64,000 bases of DNA from Erythroxylum novogranatense (GCA_029891385.1 CM057233.1:55072063-55136062); one strand, 5' to 3'; shown: positions 45,540-58,076, numbered from the stretch's first letter. The notes: generated by a model from the letters alone, not told the origin. Numbers and translations: made by a program.

Positions 45540-47650
45540 AATGCAACAAAGTCTTTACATAATAATTGATTTTGCACAATTTTAACTCATTCTTATTGAA
45601 TCTCTTATGTTTAAGTTTTTTAAGATAAAAGTTTAAGTAAACAAATGTGCTTGCCGTAATTTAAAAAATGATAGTGTTAAAAAATGAAATAATGCACTAA
45701 GAAACAATTCAAGTGCTAACTTTTATTAACGCTTACAATAGTTAAAAAGTAATAATGATCCAACTCTCTTTATATTGAAAATCTTTTATTCCCAAATGAG
45801 TTATTTAAAGGCATTTGGAATGTTGACGACCAAGAATATAATACTTATGGAAACTAAGACTATAACTTAGTTGGTGCTAGACATCTCCAATCACTTCAAG
45901 CAAAACTTTAGTAGGTAGTTAACATCATAAATCACTAAGTTCACTAGTAAATATAAGAAAACATGTTAAAAGTGAAGCTAAGACACCTCACCCACTTTTT
46001 CATTCTTTGTCGTGTCCTCCTACTTCTTTTATGCTGCAACTCAATAACTTTTGCACATCAAGCATGATCTCGTTTAAAGATGATAGTTAAGTTTCAAGTT
46101 AATATAAACATGGTCCAACTAATGGATTCCCATGATATAGTATATTTCCTACCAATATTTGATCATAATTTATCCCTTTGTCCATCAAAAAATGGCTATG
46201 ATTAGTTTGAGTCACCATAGTTAAGCTGATCATTTCATTAAAATATATCAATCATAGCTAATTGAACCTTAAACCTTTCTTAATCCTATCTTACCTTTAT
46301 TCATTTTGCATGCCTAAGTTTTTATAGTCTTTAACCAAGTCTCACCAATATCTAGCAAAATAGTCTTATATATGTTATGGGGCTAACAAATTACCCCTAG
46401 CAAATGAATTTAGTCCCTTTTTCAAAACAAATTGAAACTAATTGTTTATCTGAACCTTGAATTACCATAATATTGTGTCTTTTCCCTAAGTTGCTTTTGA
46501 CATAGGCTAACATTTGATGGAATCAGTAACTCTATTTTTCAATTATTCTTGTTGTTTCCCTATCATGTAATGATTCAAAAATCTTCTCAATATGTTAGCC
46601 AAACTATTTTCTTATGTTTTTGACTTAGCTCCTATCAGGATTTATTGCATCCTCTTAATTTATTGCATCCTCTTAATAAGATTTAAGGAAACTAACAAAA
46701 AAAGTTAGATATAGTGGTTTCAATCCGCTAGTATGCCACCTTTCCTACCTTTTTTCTAGTACTTCAAATTGCTCATCATACTTTTACACCAAACCTTAAT
46801 ATATTGATTTGCTATTGATCTTCTTTTATGTTTAAGGAGTAAGTTTCAACAATATCTTATCCTTAATATTGAACTCAATAAGCCTACTTCATCGATCTTA
46901 ATGTTTCGTTATTCGTTTGAAAGCCTTTCGAAAGCTATTTCTTGTCCCATCCAATCTGATAAAACAACAAGCAGATGGGCGTTTTTCACTTGAGTTCACT
47001 AAGAAATTTTGGGAGGAGTAAGCAACTTCTATCCTAATACAATTTCAAAAGGATTCTTCTCCATGACTAAAGATTTATGTAATTTAAAACATAACTAGGC
47101 AGTATTAAGTAAGTTAAGCTATTTTCACTTATTTATATTTACATAATGTTGTAAGTATTCCTCTAATATGCCATGAATCCTGTAAGTTTGGTTATCTATT
47201 TATGATTTATTCTTAATGAAAAAACTTGCAATCACACTCATCAATAAAAAAACTTGCAATCACACTCATCATATTGAAAACAGATGACAAAAATCATCGA
47301 ATGAATTAAGTATCTTATTCACTAATTATATCCACCAAAACCCTGAAGTGCTTCACCAAACTTTTGTACAATAATTCTACTAAAACATTTAAGGTACATG
47401 AAGCTAGTATAGGCACAACGAATATATATTTGGAAAACTAGTTGACTAATACCATGATTGAATTCATACCGTCAACTTTTAGAAATCCATTGAGACCAAC
47501 ATTTGTAGTCTTTTGGCCCTTGTATGTTAGGAGAATTTCTTGAATAAGTCGTGTCTATGCTTATATATTTCAAGTAGCTTACTTCATTCTTTTAATTGAT
47601 ATTTAGCTTATTTTAAAGGATCAGTTGCCCTAATCTCATATATTAGTTGC
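45540..47650 (-). mobile_element. old chromovirus relative: LTR and part of pol
   Basis: 45540-46388 resembles the LTRs at 23067-23984 and 29019-29920 (for example TATGTTATGGGGCTAACA at its end, and the TTTAACTCA...TTGAATCTCTT region). 46389-47650 then resembles the start of the 3' internal region at 23985 onward (AAATTACCCC.AGCAAATGAA). Stop codons are everywhere; it is clearly older than the copy at 23067. Its far end is not defined. Confidence 0.6.
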
Positions 47651-48560
47651 ATCATCTTAAGAGTTAGGTGTATTGTTATTCAAATGTTTAATAAAATTTG
47701 CATATTATATGGGATAAAATTATTAGTTACATAGGGGTGAGAAATACTAGAGGATGTTCAAAAGAATAACTTAGCTCTTAGTTATAGGGAGAAGTAACCT
47801 CAGTTTTAAGGCTTAGGTTTCTCACTTCTTTATACAATTAGGATCATTTTAAAAACTAAATTTGTATTCTTTATTAGGTGTTTAGTTAAATTTTCCTATT
47901 ATGGAAGATGAAATTATTAATTACATACATGGTGAGAAGCATAGGGAGAGGCCTAGAATAATTATTTGATTCATATGTGAGGAGAGAATTAAGTATGCCT
48001 CTGATTTGGAATGTTATTAAGTAGCCTTTATTAATTAGAGGAGCTACTTTACGTTGAAAGGGTAGTTGCACAACTTGAAAAGTTAAGTGTTTTTCTTTGT
48101 TAGTAGCGGAATTTTTATACTGTATCAAAGACAATAATAACAACTTACCATTCAAATCATAGTTTATATAGCAAAATTGACTATAACAACTTATTATGTA
48201 GTATGATTGACTATAACAACTTTCACATGTCATATAAGTTACTTTTATTACATAAAAATAACTTGTACAAAAGAAACCAGGGTTAATAATTGAATCAAAA
48301 TAAATTTAAATATATAAGGTTCTAAATGGATTCTATATCGCATCTTGATTATTAGTTTATTGCTTCATTCTTTTTTATTACTTTAGTTCATTATTTTAGA
48401 TTAGCAATTTTAGCTAGTTATTACTTCTTTCAAATTAACCATTCTTTGTTATAATAAATAATAAAAAGACATTATTACCAATACTTATAATCAAATCTCT
48501 TGATGTTTTTTACGTTATTTTTCCATATAGCTTTTCCTTTAGCTTATGGTTTCCAATTAA
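47651..48560. other. gene-free AT-rich stretch
   Basis: No recognised gene or element. A minus-strand frame of 115 codons (48233-47886) has no familiar content and low complexity (Tyr, Ser, Leu rich). Confidence 0.45.
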
Positions 48561-49710
48561 GGTATGACTGATTTTATTGTTGATTGTTATTGCAGCGCTA
48601 TCATCTTCATCTCTGGTGACAGACTTCTGCAATATTTCTCTGTATATCGATTGAGGTGAGTGCTTATGCTTTTGTTAGTGGTCTCTGGCTCTTGATGAAT
48701 GTGCTTGTATGTGAACTTCCCATAGCATGTTGCTGAATCGTTTATTGATGTCTTGCAATGTGTGAAACTTGACAACACACATGTTGTACGGAGACTGAAT
48801 TTGCGATGTGATTACTGGTTGAGATAAATGTGTGTTTCTTTTGCAAGGGGACCCTTATTTTTTAAGGGGGTGTCCAAATTATAGGGGAAATGCTATCGAA
48901 ATTTCAATAGGCTCCTCGTCGTAGATGATGTTTAAATTAGAACATTATATCGTTAGTTTAATTATTTGAGGATGATAAATGTCATGCATTGAGTATAATA
49001 TATCATGCCTTGCGTAATAGTTATTAGAAAATAAGGTATGAAGAAATTTAATGTTAGATTTCATTGCAGCTCTATCATCTTCATCGCCCGTGACATTGTG
49101 CATTGGCCGTGTCATACTTCAGGAACATTTTTCGGCATTTGAATTAAGGTCAGTGCCTATGCTTTAGTTACTAATTTTATCGCTTGATTCATGATCTAGA
49201 AATTGAACTTCCCATTGCATGTCCCTGAACCTTTTATTGATGTCCTGCAATATGTGAAACTTGACAAAGCACATGTTGGACGGAGACTGAATTTGCAGTG
49301 TGATTATTGGTTGAGATAGAAGTGTGTTTCTTTTATAGGGGGACCCTTATTTTTTAAGGGGGTGTCCGAATTATAGGGAAAATGCTGCCGAAATTTCAAT
49401 AGGATCCTCGTCGTAGATGGTGTTTAAATTAGAACATGAGAGCGTTAGTTTAATAATGTGAGGATGATAAATGTTTAGCATTGAGTATAATATGTCATGT
49501 CTTGCGTAAAATATTTCCATTGAAGGTATGACTGATTTTATTGTTAGGTTTCATTACAGCTCTATCATCTTCATCGCCCGTGACGTTCTACATTGGCTGT
49601 GACAACATGATTCAGGAACATTTCTTTGCATTTCAATTAAGGTCAGTGGTTATGCTTTTGTTACTAATTTTATTGCCTGGTTCATATGCTTGTTGCACTG
49701 ACGAGAATCA
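48561..49710 (+). repeat. tandem exon-like cassette, about 2.4 copies of 475-489 bp
   Basis: The block CTATCATCTTCATC starts at about 48597, 49072 and 49561. Each copy is preceded by a splice-acceptor-like TTGCAG or TTACAG and followed about 60-90 bp later by a donor-like AAG|GTCAGTG or GAG|GTGAGTG. Copies 2 and 3 keep an open frame through the bracketed block, with ALSSSSPVT at its start and QEHF at the same later position. Copy 1 ends in a stop. Between them the copies share about 400 bp of intron-like sequence, including GGGGACCCTTATTTTTTAAG. The protein, if any, is not recognised. Confidence 0.6.
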
Positions 49711-49711
49711 A

Positions 49712-50128
49712 TTTGAGCCATAATTGGATGGATGCTGTGTACAATGAATATCTCTTAACCTGTAATATGGACATAATTTGATATGCTTATGTGAAATTGT
49801 ATATGAACAACGAATTGATGAGAATAGGTTTTTACAATAACATTCAATCTTGTATGAATATTACTTTGGCAATAATATGATATTTAATATCCATTGAATA
49901 TCACAATGTGGTCAACCATAATGTGATTACATATATGTCTACCATCATATATGTTGTGTTCATAGTATAAATATTCCAGTAGCTTAGCTCCGACATGAAA
50001 CGTGAAAGCCTAATGTTATAACACATGTCTGTAATGATTTGGTTTCTGGATATGTGGCTAACATAGATGCCTAACTTTGGATTCGATCTTGTAGAATAAC
50101 AGTTCTCGCTTATGAGTTTCAAATGATA
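49712..50128. other. unassigned AT-rich stretch
   Basis: No gene was recognised between the tandem cassette and the transposase fragment. Confidence 0.45.
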
Positions 50129-50351
50129 GATCTTGGATGTATAGACGTTTAACCGCCGATGGTTTCATTAATCCTGAATTTGTTGAGGGAGTTGACGCGT
50201 TCATTCATTATGCATGTTGACGTAAAGAATGTGATCAACAACGTACAACAGGTGGACGAAGTTTCACTGTTTCCATTGGTGCGTTTGAACAAGCGAGAGC
50301 CCTTCTTGGGAACCCAGACATTGGGGACTCTTTTACCTTTACCTACTCCCA
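50129..50351 (+). pseudogene. CACTA transposase-associated domain fragment
   Basis: The plus strand reads SWMYRRLTADGFINPEFVEG and continues VDAFIHYAC before a TGA at about 50217. This matches the N-terminal Transpos_assoc domain of plant En/Spm transposases (SWMY-RL...F..GV..F..FA). Beyond the stop, the same frame stays open to about 50400 with RKECDQQRTTGGRSF and GAFEQARALLGNP, which I do not recognise; it is interrupted by the solo LTR at 50357. It may belong to the CACTA terminus at 33417, separated by later insertions. Confidence 0.65.
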
Positions 50352-50356
50352 TGTTA

Positions 50357-52576
50357 TGTTGGGCCCCAAATTTGTTTTTCTTGAAGTTATTAAGTATGAA
50401 TTAAATTGATTTATGATTTATGGTATAGTTTGATTTTATTGAAAATATTCATGGAAAATTTGAATTTTTGAGATTAGTATGGAATAATGTTTATGAAAAG
50501 GGTAAAAATATTTAAGGGCAAAATGGGCAAGATACTTGAGTATGAGGCTTTAGACTAAGTAAAGGAGGGCATTATAGTCCTTGCCCATGTTTGTAGGTTT
50601 AAGAGATTAAAGGAATTAAGAGAGAAAATAGAAAGAAGAGAAAAGAAAGAAGAAGAAGAGAGTCGGCAGTGAGAGGAGAAGAAGAGGAGAAAAAGGGCAA
50701 GCTCGGTTTGTCGATTTTCAGAGGATCGAAGCATTCTTTAGGTTTGTTTAACTCTTCTACTCTTGTTTAGGTTGAATCTAACCTTAGTTTTGCATGGATT
50801 GAGTTGAAACCGATGAAGTTAGGGTTTATGGGAAAGATTTGTAGATTTGTTTGGTTGTTATGTTTTTGATGTTTTTGATGTTAGAAATGAAGTATTAGAG
50901 GTGTTTTAATGTTTAGATGTGTTTATAATTGAAAGATGGGAGGATTATGGTTGAGAAAAGTGAAAAAAATGAGTTTCGGGAGGTTTACGCCGTCGCATGT
51001 CGCGACCTGCAGATGTGTTCGTCATGGGCCTGCCAAGGCGTCATGACGTGCTCCAGCTTCTCGTCATGCTAATCCACCAATTTCCTGCTGCGACATGCTT
51101 CGGTATTTTGGGCATAACGTTTGATATAGATGTCCAAATGAAGTGATTCTTTTTGAGTTGTAAACTAGAGACATAGGTCTAAAAGTTTAATGAAGAAATG
51201 AAGTTCTGAATCAGTCTCTAAAAATCTTTAAATTTGGATGGAAGTTGAGAATGAAATTCTTGTTTCAGTTTTGGTTGTAGTTTGAACGGTTAAAGTTTGA
51301 TTTTCCGATTTCTACCCCAAATTGATTTGGATTTTGGCTATTTGATTAAGGAAATCAAGTGAGGCAAGAGGAACAAGAGGAAAGGCATTCCTAAGCAAGT
51401 TTTAAGCAAGAATTCCAAGGTGGGTTCATGTTTATAATAGAGTAATTAAGTACTCATTGTTTAGTTCAAATCAAGCAAGATCTCCTGCATTTACATTACA
51501 TCACCCACGATCGCATTGCATACTACCATGAATGATTATATTCTGCTATGTGTTTTGCATTCATGATTATTATCAAGATTTTCACAAAGGAGTGTTCTCC
51601 TTTTTACGAATACAAGTACATGAATTCAAGTTTTTACGAAATACAAGACAAGCAAGATTACAAGCAAGTGCCAGTTTGGCAAACAAGTTTACAAGAACAT
51701 GAATTATGCATACTTATGTGGGTTTGCGGTGTCCCTCACGATAGTCAAGTGCACATTGACTCACGAAAAGGCTTCTCCCGCCGCCCGATCCGTGACATGT
51801 GGTTTCTCAAGGATTCCTCACGAAACTACGTCTACACAACAACATTTCGATGGCATGTGTAGTACGTCACGAACCCGGGACACCCAAACCATCATGTTAT
51901 GTGCTATGCTTTGTTATATGACATGCATCATGATTTGTTCAAGAATCAAGCATTTTTCAAGACAATGACATATACATGCTCAAGTACTATGATTTCAATA
52001 AGTATCACGGTAATAAGATATTTTTGAATACTTTTACTTATTACTATATTATAAATTTGTTCCCACGAGCTTTATAGCTCACCCCCTATAATCTCCCCCA
52101 TACAGGTGACGAGCCAGAGATCGAGTGAGTCACGAGTTTCGGCAGCACTCCCGTTTTCATTTTGTTACGTTTATTTATTTTCAATGTTATATTTTTGAAA
52201 GTCAGGACCTTAGTTATATTTCAAGTATCATTGGTTCAAGAGTGTTTTAGATTTTTGGCTCTTGAATTCAAAGTTGTAAATTGTTTTGAGATATCATCTT
52301 TTGGAACATGAATTACAGATTTGGTTGTTTTAAGGCATGAAAGCAAGTTTTGAGTATGTTCACGATGGGTCCATGGCACTTCCGATAGCCTCCTTTCTCA
52401 ATCATTTAATTTACATGTTTCGCCCGGTTTATTTACATTACATGAAAGCAGGTTTCAAGTTTACTTTCCAGCAGGCCCATTAATCTTCCGCGGGTCTTTT
52501 TCTTACATGTATAATTAGCACGTTTTCCCGCCACGCTCTCATGTCTGATGTTGGGCTCCGGCAGCGGGGTCCAACA
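50357..52576 (+). mobile_element. solo LTR, 2.2 kb
   Basis: Starts TGTTGGGCCCC and ends GGGGTCCAACA, with a perfect 5-bp target duplication TGTTA (50352-50356 and 52577-52581). It has the look of a Ty3 Tekay-type LTR: a purine-rich GAAGAAGAAGAG leader at 50600-50690, a GC-rich CGTCGCATGTCGCGACCTGC block near 50990, and an ACAGGTGACGAGCCAGAGATCGAG segment near 52105. No internal domain or second LTR is present, so this is the product of LTR-LTR recombination. Confidence 0.85.
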
Positions 52577-52581
52577 TGTTA

Positions 52582-52905
52582 TATGGAATAAAAAAAATGA
52601 TTATATCAATGTGCTTTTGTACTGCCAGACATTATTACACTAAGCTTTCATGTTGAGTTATTGTTGTATCTGTAAGACTTCGTTAAACAGTGCATATTTA
52701 TATTATTGTTAAGGTTCATTTATTGTTGGTAACAATATGTTAACCTTCATATATTGCCATAGTTTATGCTCTATGTGTTGTGTAAAATATTGCTTTCATA
52801 TTATTAAATGTACATGTAGAGAATTCGGCAAAATTGAATTTCAGGAAAAGAATGGGACCGAAGAGACAACGTGAGGTCATGCGATCGAGGTTTCGAGCCA
52901 TGTTT
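52582..52905. other. unassigned stretch
   Basis: Continues the sequence that was split by the solo LTR. No coding content is supported; the frame at 52834-53067 runs across the boundary into the next LTR and is spurious. Confidence 0.45.
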
Positions 52906-54960
52906 TATAACACCCCACTCCCGTATGACTCGAACCCGACATCGATGGTGATATTCGAGTCCGTGCCCTGTGAGGGTGGCGTGTTACATCACTCAGTCAA
53001 AATTCAGTATAATTTTTTTTTGAAACATCACATACTTTTTATATTATGCGGAAAACAATTTACATAAATAATTCAATGGCCTCGGGGGCCCCTTTTATAA
53101 ATACAATTTAATTCAGTCTGTTGACTTTACAACATGACCTAATCATTAGTACAAAATTCGAAAAAGCACAATTATTCTCAAACACTACTGCAGACGCGAA
53201 CTGATCCCGACCTCTTATCTCGCTCATATGTGGTTACTATACGCCCGTTGCCTAACAGGGTATTCTTCTGAGTCCTGAAAAATAATTACAAATTTTGGGT
53301 GAGTTTTGCGAACTCAGTGAGGTAACCATCATCGATGGTTCACTCAATTCATGCAACTCACCAATTCACATAACATATATTTTCATTGTTGCATGTCTGA
53401 TCACCTTTCACAATTTCACTTGAGTACGGACAATTTGATGCATTTCATTCGATTGGTCATTCATAACCAATTGATTTCATACAACACGCAAGCATAATAC
53501 AATTGTTTCATAATCTACTTTCAGAAATACCACATGATTGGTACTACAGAAGCATAAGGCATTTTGCCTTTCACTCAATCCAAAGGATTAAATCAAATGG
53601 ATATGACACACGTATGTGACACCTTTTTTTCATTTATTAAGAGGTTGTGACCGAGTGCCTGTACTGTCCCAATATGGGCGCATTAATCATTGACCCTGAG
53701 GCTTTGAACTATCTTAATATGGGCGCATTAATCGTTGAGCCCGAGACTCTGAATCACTGTGGGGCTCAAGGCCCAAATATAAACGTTGAGCTTGTAGCTC
53801 TCGGTGGCCTCCGGTCACAACTGTTATTATCTGATCATGCCTTGTATGCATGGAATGCATAGGTCAAAATGAAACCATATCAACATCACAATCATTCCCA
53901 ATTATCACATTCAATCAATTAGTTCACAATTTTTCAAATTAAAATCACACTCACATTTAATCACATTTAAAACACAGAGTTTCCAAATTCTCAAACAACA
54001 ACACTTCTATGTCATAATCTCCAAATACATCGGACACCATCGGTTCGGAATCCAGCCCACCATTATTATCCACAGAGCTATAAGCGTAAAATAATAAACA
54101 AATAATAATTGAGAAACCATCTAGGTCACTCACCAAATAGCTTCCGAGCTAATGTCGGGAAGTCTCGGCAATGTCCGTAGGATGACATTCTAACTGTGCC
54201 TCTATAACATTCAAAATATTCACATAACATTCAAAATATTCACACATTACGAAATGCACAATCAGAAATATTAAATAATGCACATGTAGCAATTTAGATG
54301 TGTATAATGCATGTTTGTGACATTCTCAGCACTATTTCACAATTTCCCATCACAAAAATTTCCTTTAAAAATTAGAAAACCATAGACATCAAAATCTCTC
54401 AATTTAGACCTCTATAGATCCAATTATTAATAAAACATGGACCAGAAAAATAATTATCCGGTCCTCTCACTTTGACCTAACCAATATCTGACAATTTCAG
54501 CTTTAAAAGTTCCCAATTTCACAAATAAATGAAATTAAATATTTCACGAATCCGATGCCTCGAGAATCAGGTCAATCGGATGTTGGACGAAAAAGATATT
54601 CCCAAAATACGTTCAGACCAACACACTACACGTAACTTCACTCTAGAAATTGAAGATATTAGGGGCTAAATTGAAGTTTGACCTCTTCATAACATTTGTA
54701 CATCTATGTCTCTAGTTTAATTAGAAATAATAATCAGATCGATTGGAGCTCTATAGCTCAAGATATCTCAAAATTACTGAAGCATGTTCAGACTTTTCCA
54801 AATGGTCTGCTCACTTAGATCCGATCGACCTTTCTCCGTTTGATCTCAAAAATCATAAATTTGGTATGGAAAGATAGAGAAATGTCTTAGGAATCCAACG
54901 CTTCGAAAATCAGGTCGATCTAGGTCGGATGAAATAGTTATGACCATGATTGAGCCCAAG
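52906..54960 (-). mobile_element. truncated LTR of the LARD-like family
   Basis: 52909-54595 is related to 4702-6351 in the same orientation: AACACCCCACTCCCG, GAGGGTGGCGTG, TACGCCCGTTGCCTAAC, GGTGAGTTTTGCGAACTCAG, ACCATCATCGATGGTTCACT and TCCGATGCCTC.AGAATCAGG are all shared. After 54595 it diverges and lacks the GC-rich hairpin block, continuing to about 54960 with other Tekay-like LTR sequence. No primer site or partner LTR is visible. Confidence 0.75.
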
Positions 54961-54969
54961 TTTAATTTA

Positions 54970-56340
54970 TTAATTGGCTACATTTTTACTACTCTTAATG
55001 TACTTTTTGACTCTTAATTTGTGACATTGTGCTTTAATTTTTCCATCATAATGAGTTTACACTTTATACAATTTGATAGTAAAATTGTCACAAATTAACA
55101 TTAATTCTATCATAATATTTCAAGGACAATTGATTATGCCATATTGCTGTTTAATTTGTAGGGGAAAAGGAGAGTCAAAGCATTAAGAGAAGGCAACACG
55201 CCGCGACGCAATCTTTCATCTCGCTGTGGCGAGCGTATCAGAGTAGCACGCCGCGGCGCCTAAACTCATCTCGCCGCAGCGAGGATACAATGAAAAACGT
55301 CGTGGCGCCTAAGAGCATACGCCGTGGCGAGAAGACCAGAAGAGTACGCCGCGGCGCATACATCTCGCCGCAGCGAGCAGATAAATACTCGGACTCTCAT
55401 TGGGGAACATCTCTCACTGTTTTGACCCGACCCGCACCCATCATTTATAAACTTGCTATTTTTAGGTCAAAAGGACGAACATTTTTTCGGGACAGATTCT
55501 AGAAGCAGCCACCATCATTTTCCATCTTCATCATCTTCGATCATCTCCGCTACATCACAGTCCGCATCTTCTGCTACCATGAAAGTCGTCCAATCTCCAC
55601 AAGTCGTGAGAGACTCCGAAGTTATGAGCGGCTAAACCCATTTCCTCTTGAAGATGTAGCAATGGTTTGAGTTCACAGTTCTAAAAGGGGAGTATTCATT
55701 CAGTGTCTGAAGTTTAGTTATGGTTTTGTAAGCTCTGAGTTAGAGATTACATATAGTTAGATTAGCATGGTTAATAGTTTTAACCGTGTGTTGAACACTG
55801 TGTTGAGATTTGGACATAGATATTTGTTGAATTTCGATGCTTAATATATGAATTCTCATATATGTCATTCGAATATTGCATTAACTCTGATAATCTGCCT
55901 AGTTGTGTTTGATTTAGATGGTTGTGTTTTTATCCAATTGACCCATTGTATTTACTTGTCCATTTTTCACACTAAGGTTTTTAACAAAGATTTAAATAAT
56001 GGAGTTCATTAATTAAATCTTTGGACCTAAAGAGTCCTTTAGGTTGATCTTTCAAACTTAGTGGATTCTATCCCTAAAATTTGTTTTTGAACCGTGATAG
56101 CTCTACCATTTTCAAGAGGATTTATTATCATTTGCTCATTACCAAAAATTTCAAGTTCATTTATTTTATTAAAAATCCAAAAACATTCTTTTATACTTTT
56201 TCTCCAATTTTAATCACTTTTATCAGTTTCGATCAAAATACCAAACCCCAATTTTAACAACTTTGATTGCAAATTTTGACATTTAGGCTAGCTTAGACCT
56301 TTTTCGCTTGGTTCCAATTAAGTGAGACAACCCGAGGATT
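54970..56340 (+). mobile_element. probable Athila-like 5' LTR
   Basis: Contains a GC-rich repeated block at 55190-55385 (ACGCCGCGGCGC and TCTCGCCGCAGCGAG variants), then a TATA-like AGATAAATACTCGG near 55379. A long T-rich downstream region ends near the ACCCGAGGATTGCAACC segment typical of the Athila LTR end. The start is not defined, and no clear primer site was recognised. Confidence 0.5.
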
Positions 56341-56743
56341 GCAACCTATACCGCAATCTTGGAATTTGGTATATTTGATCGGTTTCCAAGGATCGATTGT
56401 AAGATCGAATCGACAGAGCCGCGATCAAACCAAGAAATTGGTTTACTGTCGGATAGCCATTGTCATTCATTTGAATTGTCGTTGATAATCGGAATCATTG
56501 TTTTTGCTTGCATTTAGTATAGTTTGATTTTCACACTTGTTCACAGTGTAGGTTTGATTTTCATTTTCACAAGCATACTTCATACTTTGATTTTGTCTCT
56601 TACTGCGCTCTTTTTTCACAAATACACACTCATACATACATCCATACACTCATACTCTCACATTCATCGCATTTCACTTTTATTTGATTTTGTGTGATTG
56701 TGAGAAAATTTTGTTACTGCATTTTTCATTTGAGGATTGATTT

Positions 56744-58076
56744 TTGTGCATGCCCAGGAGAGGTAGACTTGTTCGATTCCAACCTGAAGTTGAGAGACAT
56801 TTGAGGAGACTTAGGAAAGAGAGGAAAGAACAAGAGAGAAGGAGAGTAGTTGAGCGAGATAGTGAGAATATGGCTGAGAATCCAAACATTTTCCCAAATC
56901 CTGATTTTCCTGTACACCAACCTAAAAATGGGACTAATGGAGGAAATGGTGAGCATGAGAGAGTAGGAGAGAACATTGAGAACCAGCGACGTAGGACAAT
57001 TAGGGAAGCAACAACTTCTGACGTGCATTATGACCCATTTACTGCTGCTTTCCCTAATTTTGATGTTAATTTTGAGATTAAAGGTTTGTTGATTAATTCC
57101 CTTCCTAAATTTCATGGTTTGGCAGGAGAGGATCCATATATGCACCTACAAGCTTTGACGATGATTTGTCAGAGTATGAAGCCATGGGAGCTAATTTGGA
57201 TCAAAAGCATGGAAGGTGTTTCATTTGTCCTCGAAGGAAAGGCAAGAGAGTGGTATATGAGTCTTCCGAGGCATGTGGCTAATGCCTATCATAGCCGGGC
57301 CAACTCGAGGAAAGCATTTCAGGAGAAATATTTTCCAGCCTCCGGATATCTTCGATGAGGAAGGAAATCTATTCACCTGCCAGATTATGATGAGTCATCA
57401 GATGATTATTGAACCGCTTCCAAGATCTTCTATCCAGATGCCCCATCACCAAATCCTCGATGAACAATTGGTGCAGATTTTTATGATGGGTTAAAGAGTC
57501 AAGAGAAAGGTATGCTAGATGCTGCATCCTGAGGATCTTTGATTGACCTTACAAAGATTGGAAGCATGAGACTTGATAAAGAAGATGGCCTTAAACCATC
57601 AACAATACAAAGGTAAGAGACTCTAGAGGATTGAATGAATTGGGAGCTTGACACCAAGCAAAGAGAATGGAAAGTCCGAAACAAAGGTAGATTCGCTGGA
57701 GAACAAGATAACATCACAGTTGTCCTGTATTACTGCAGAGTTGAAGAACTTGAATGTGCATCGCCCATCATCTTCTACAGATATTACTGCACCCATTTGT
57801 GATAATTGTGGGTCGGTGATGCACATTTCAAGTGTTTATCCTGGAAGATATGAAGAGGTGTCAGCTGTGTATCCAGGAAGAGCTAATCAGAAGTGGGACC
57901 CCTACTCCAACACATACAATGAAGGATGGAAGTCCAATCCGAGATTTGGTTGGAGAAATGAAGAGAGCAGGGCCCCAAACATATTTTCACAAGGGGGAGG
58001 AGCTGGTACTTCCACTAGCCAATTCCCAAATCAACAGCAAGCCCTGACGGTCCCACCAAAAGAAGACACCAATTAG
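56744..58076 (+). pseudogene. Athila-like gag
   Basis: 56744-57358 encodes a basic start (MPRRGRLVRFQPEVERHLRR), then YDPFTAAFPNFDVNFEIKG and FHGLAGEDPYMHLQALTMIC. The retrotransposon gag core LEGKAREWYMSLPRH and KAFQEKYFPAS follows. A frameshift near 57345 ends it; remnants continue (DGLKSQEKGMLDAAS near 57485, followed by a TGA). 57648-58076 holds the gag C-terminal part, with DNCGSVMHISSVYPG in the position of the zinc knuckle (CxxC...H), degraded. Confidence 0.8.

Noticed and set aside
52834..53067. 77-codon frame as a small gene
   Set aside because: It crosses the boundary into the LARD-family LTR at 52906.
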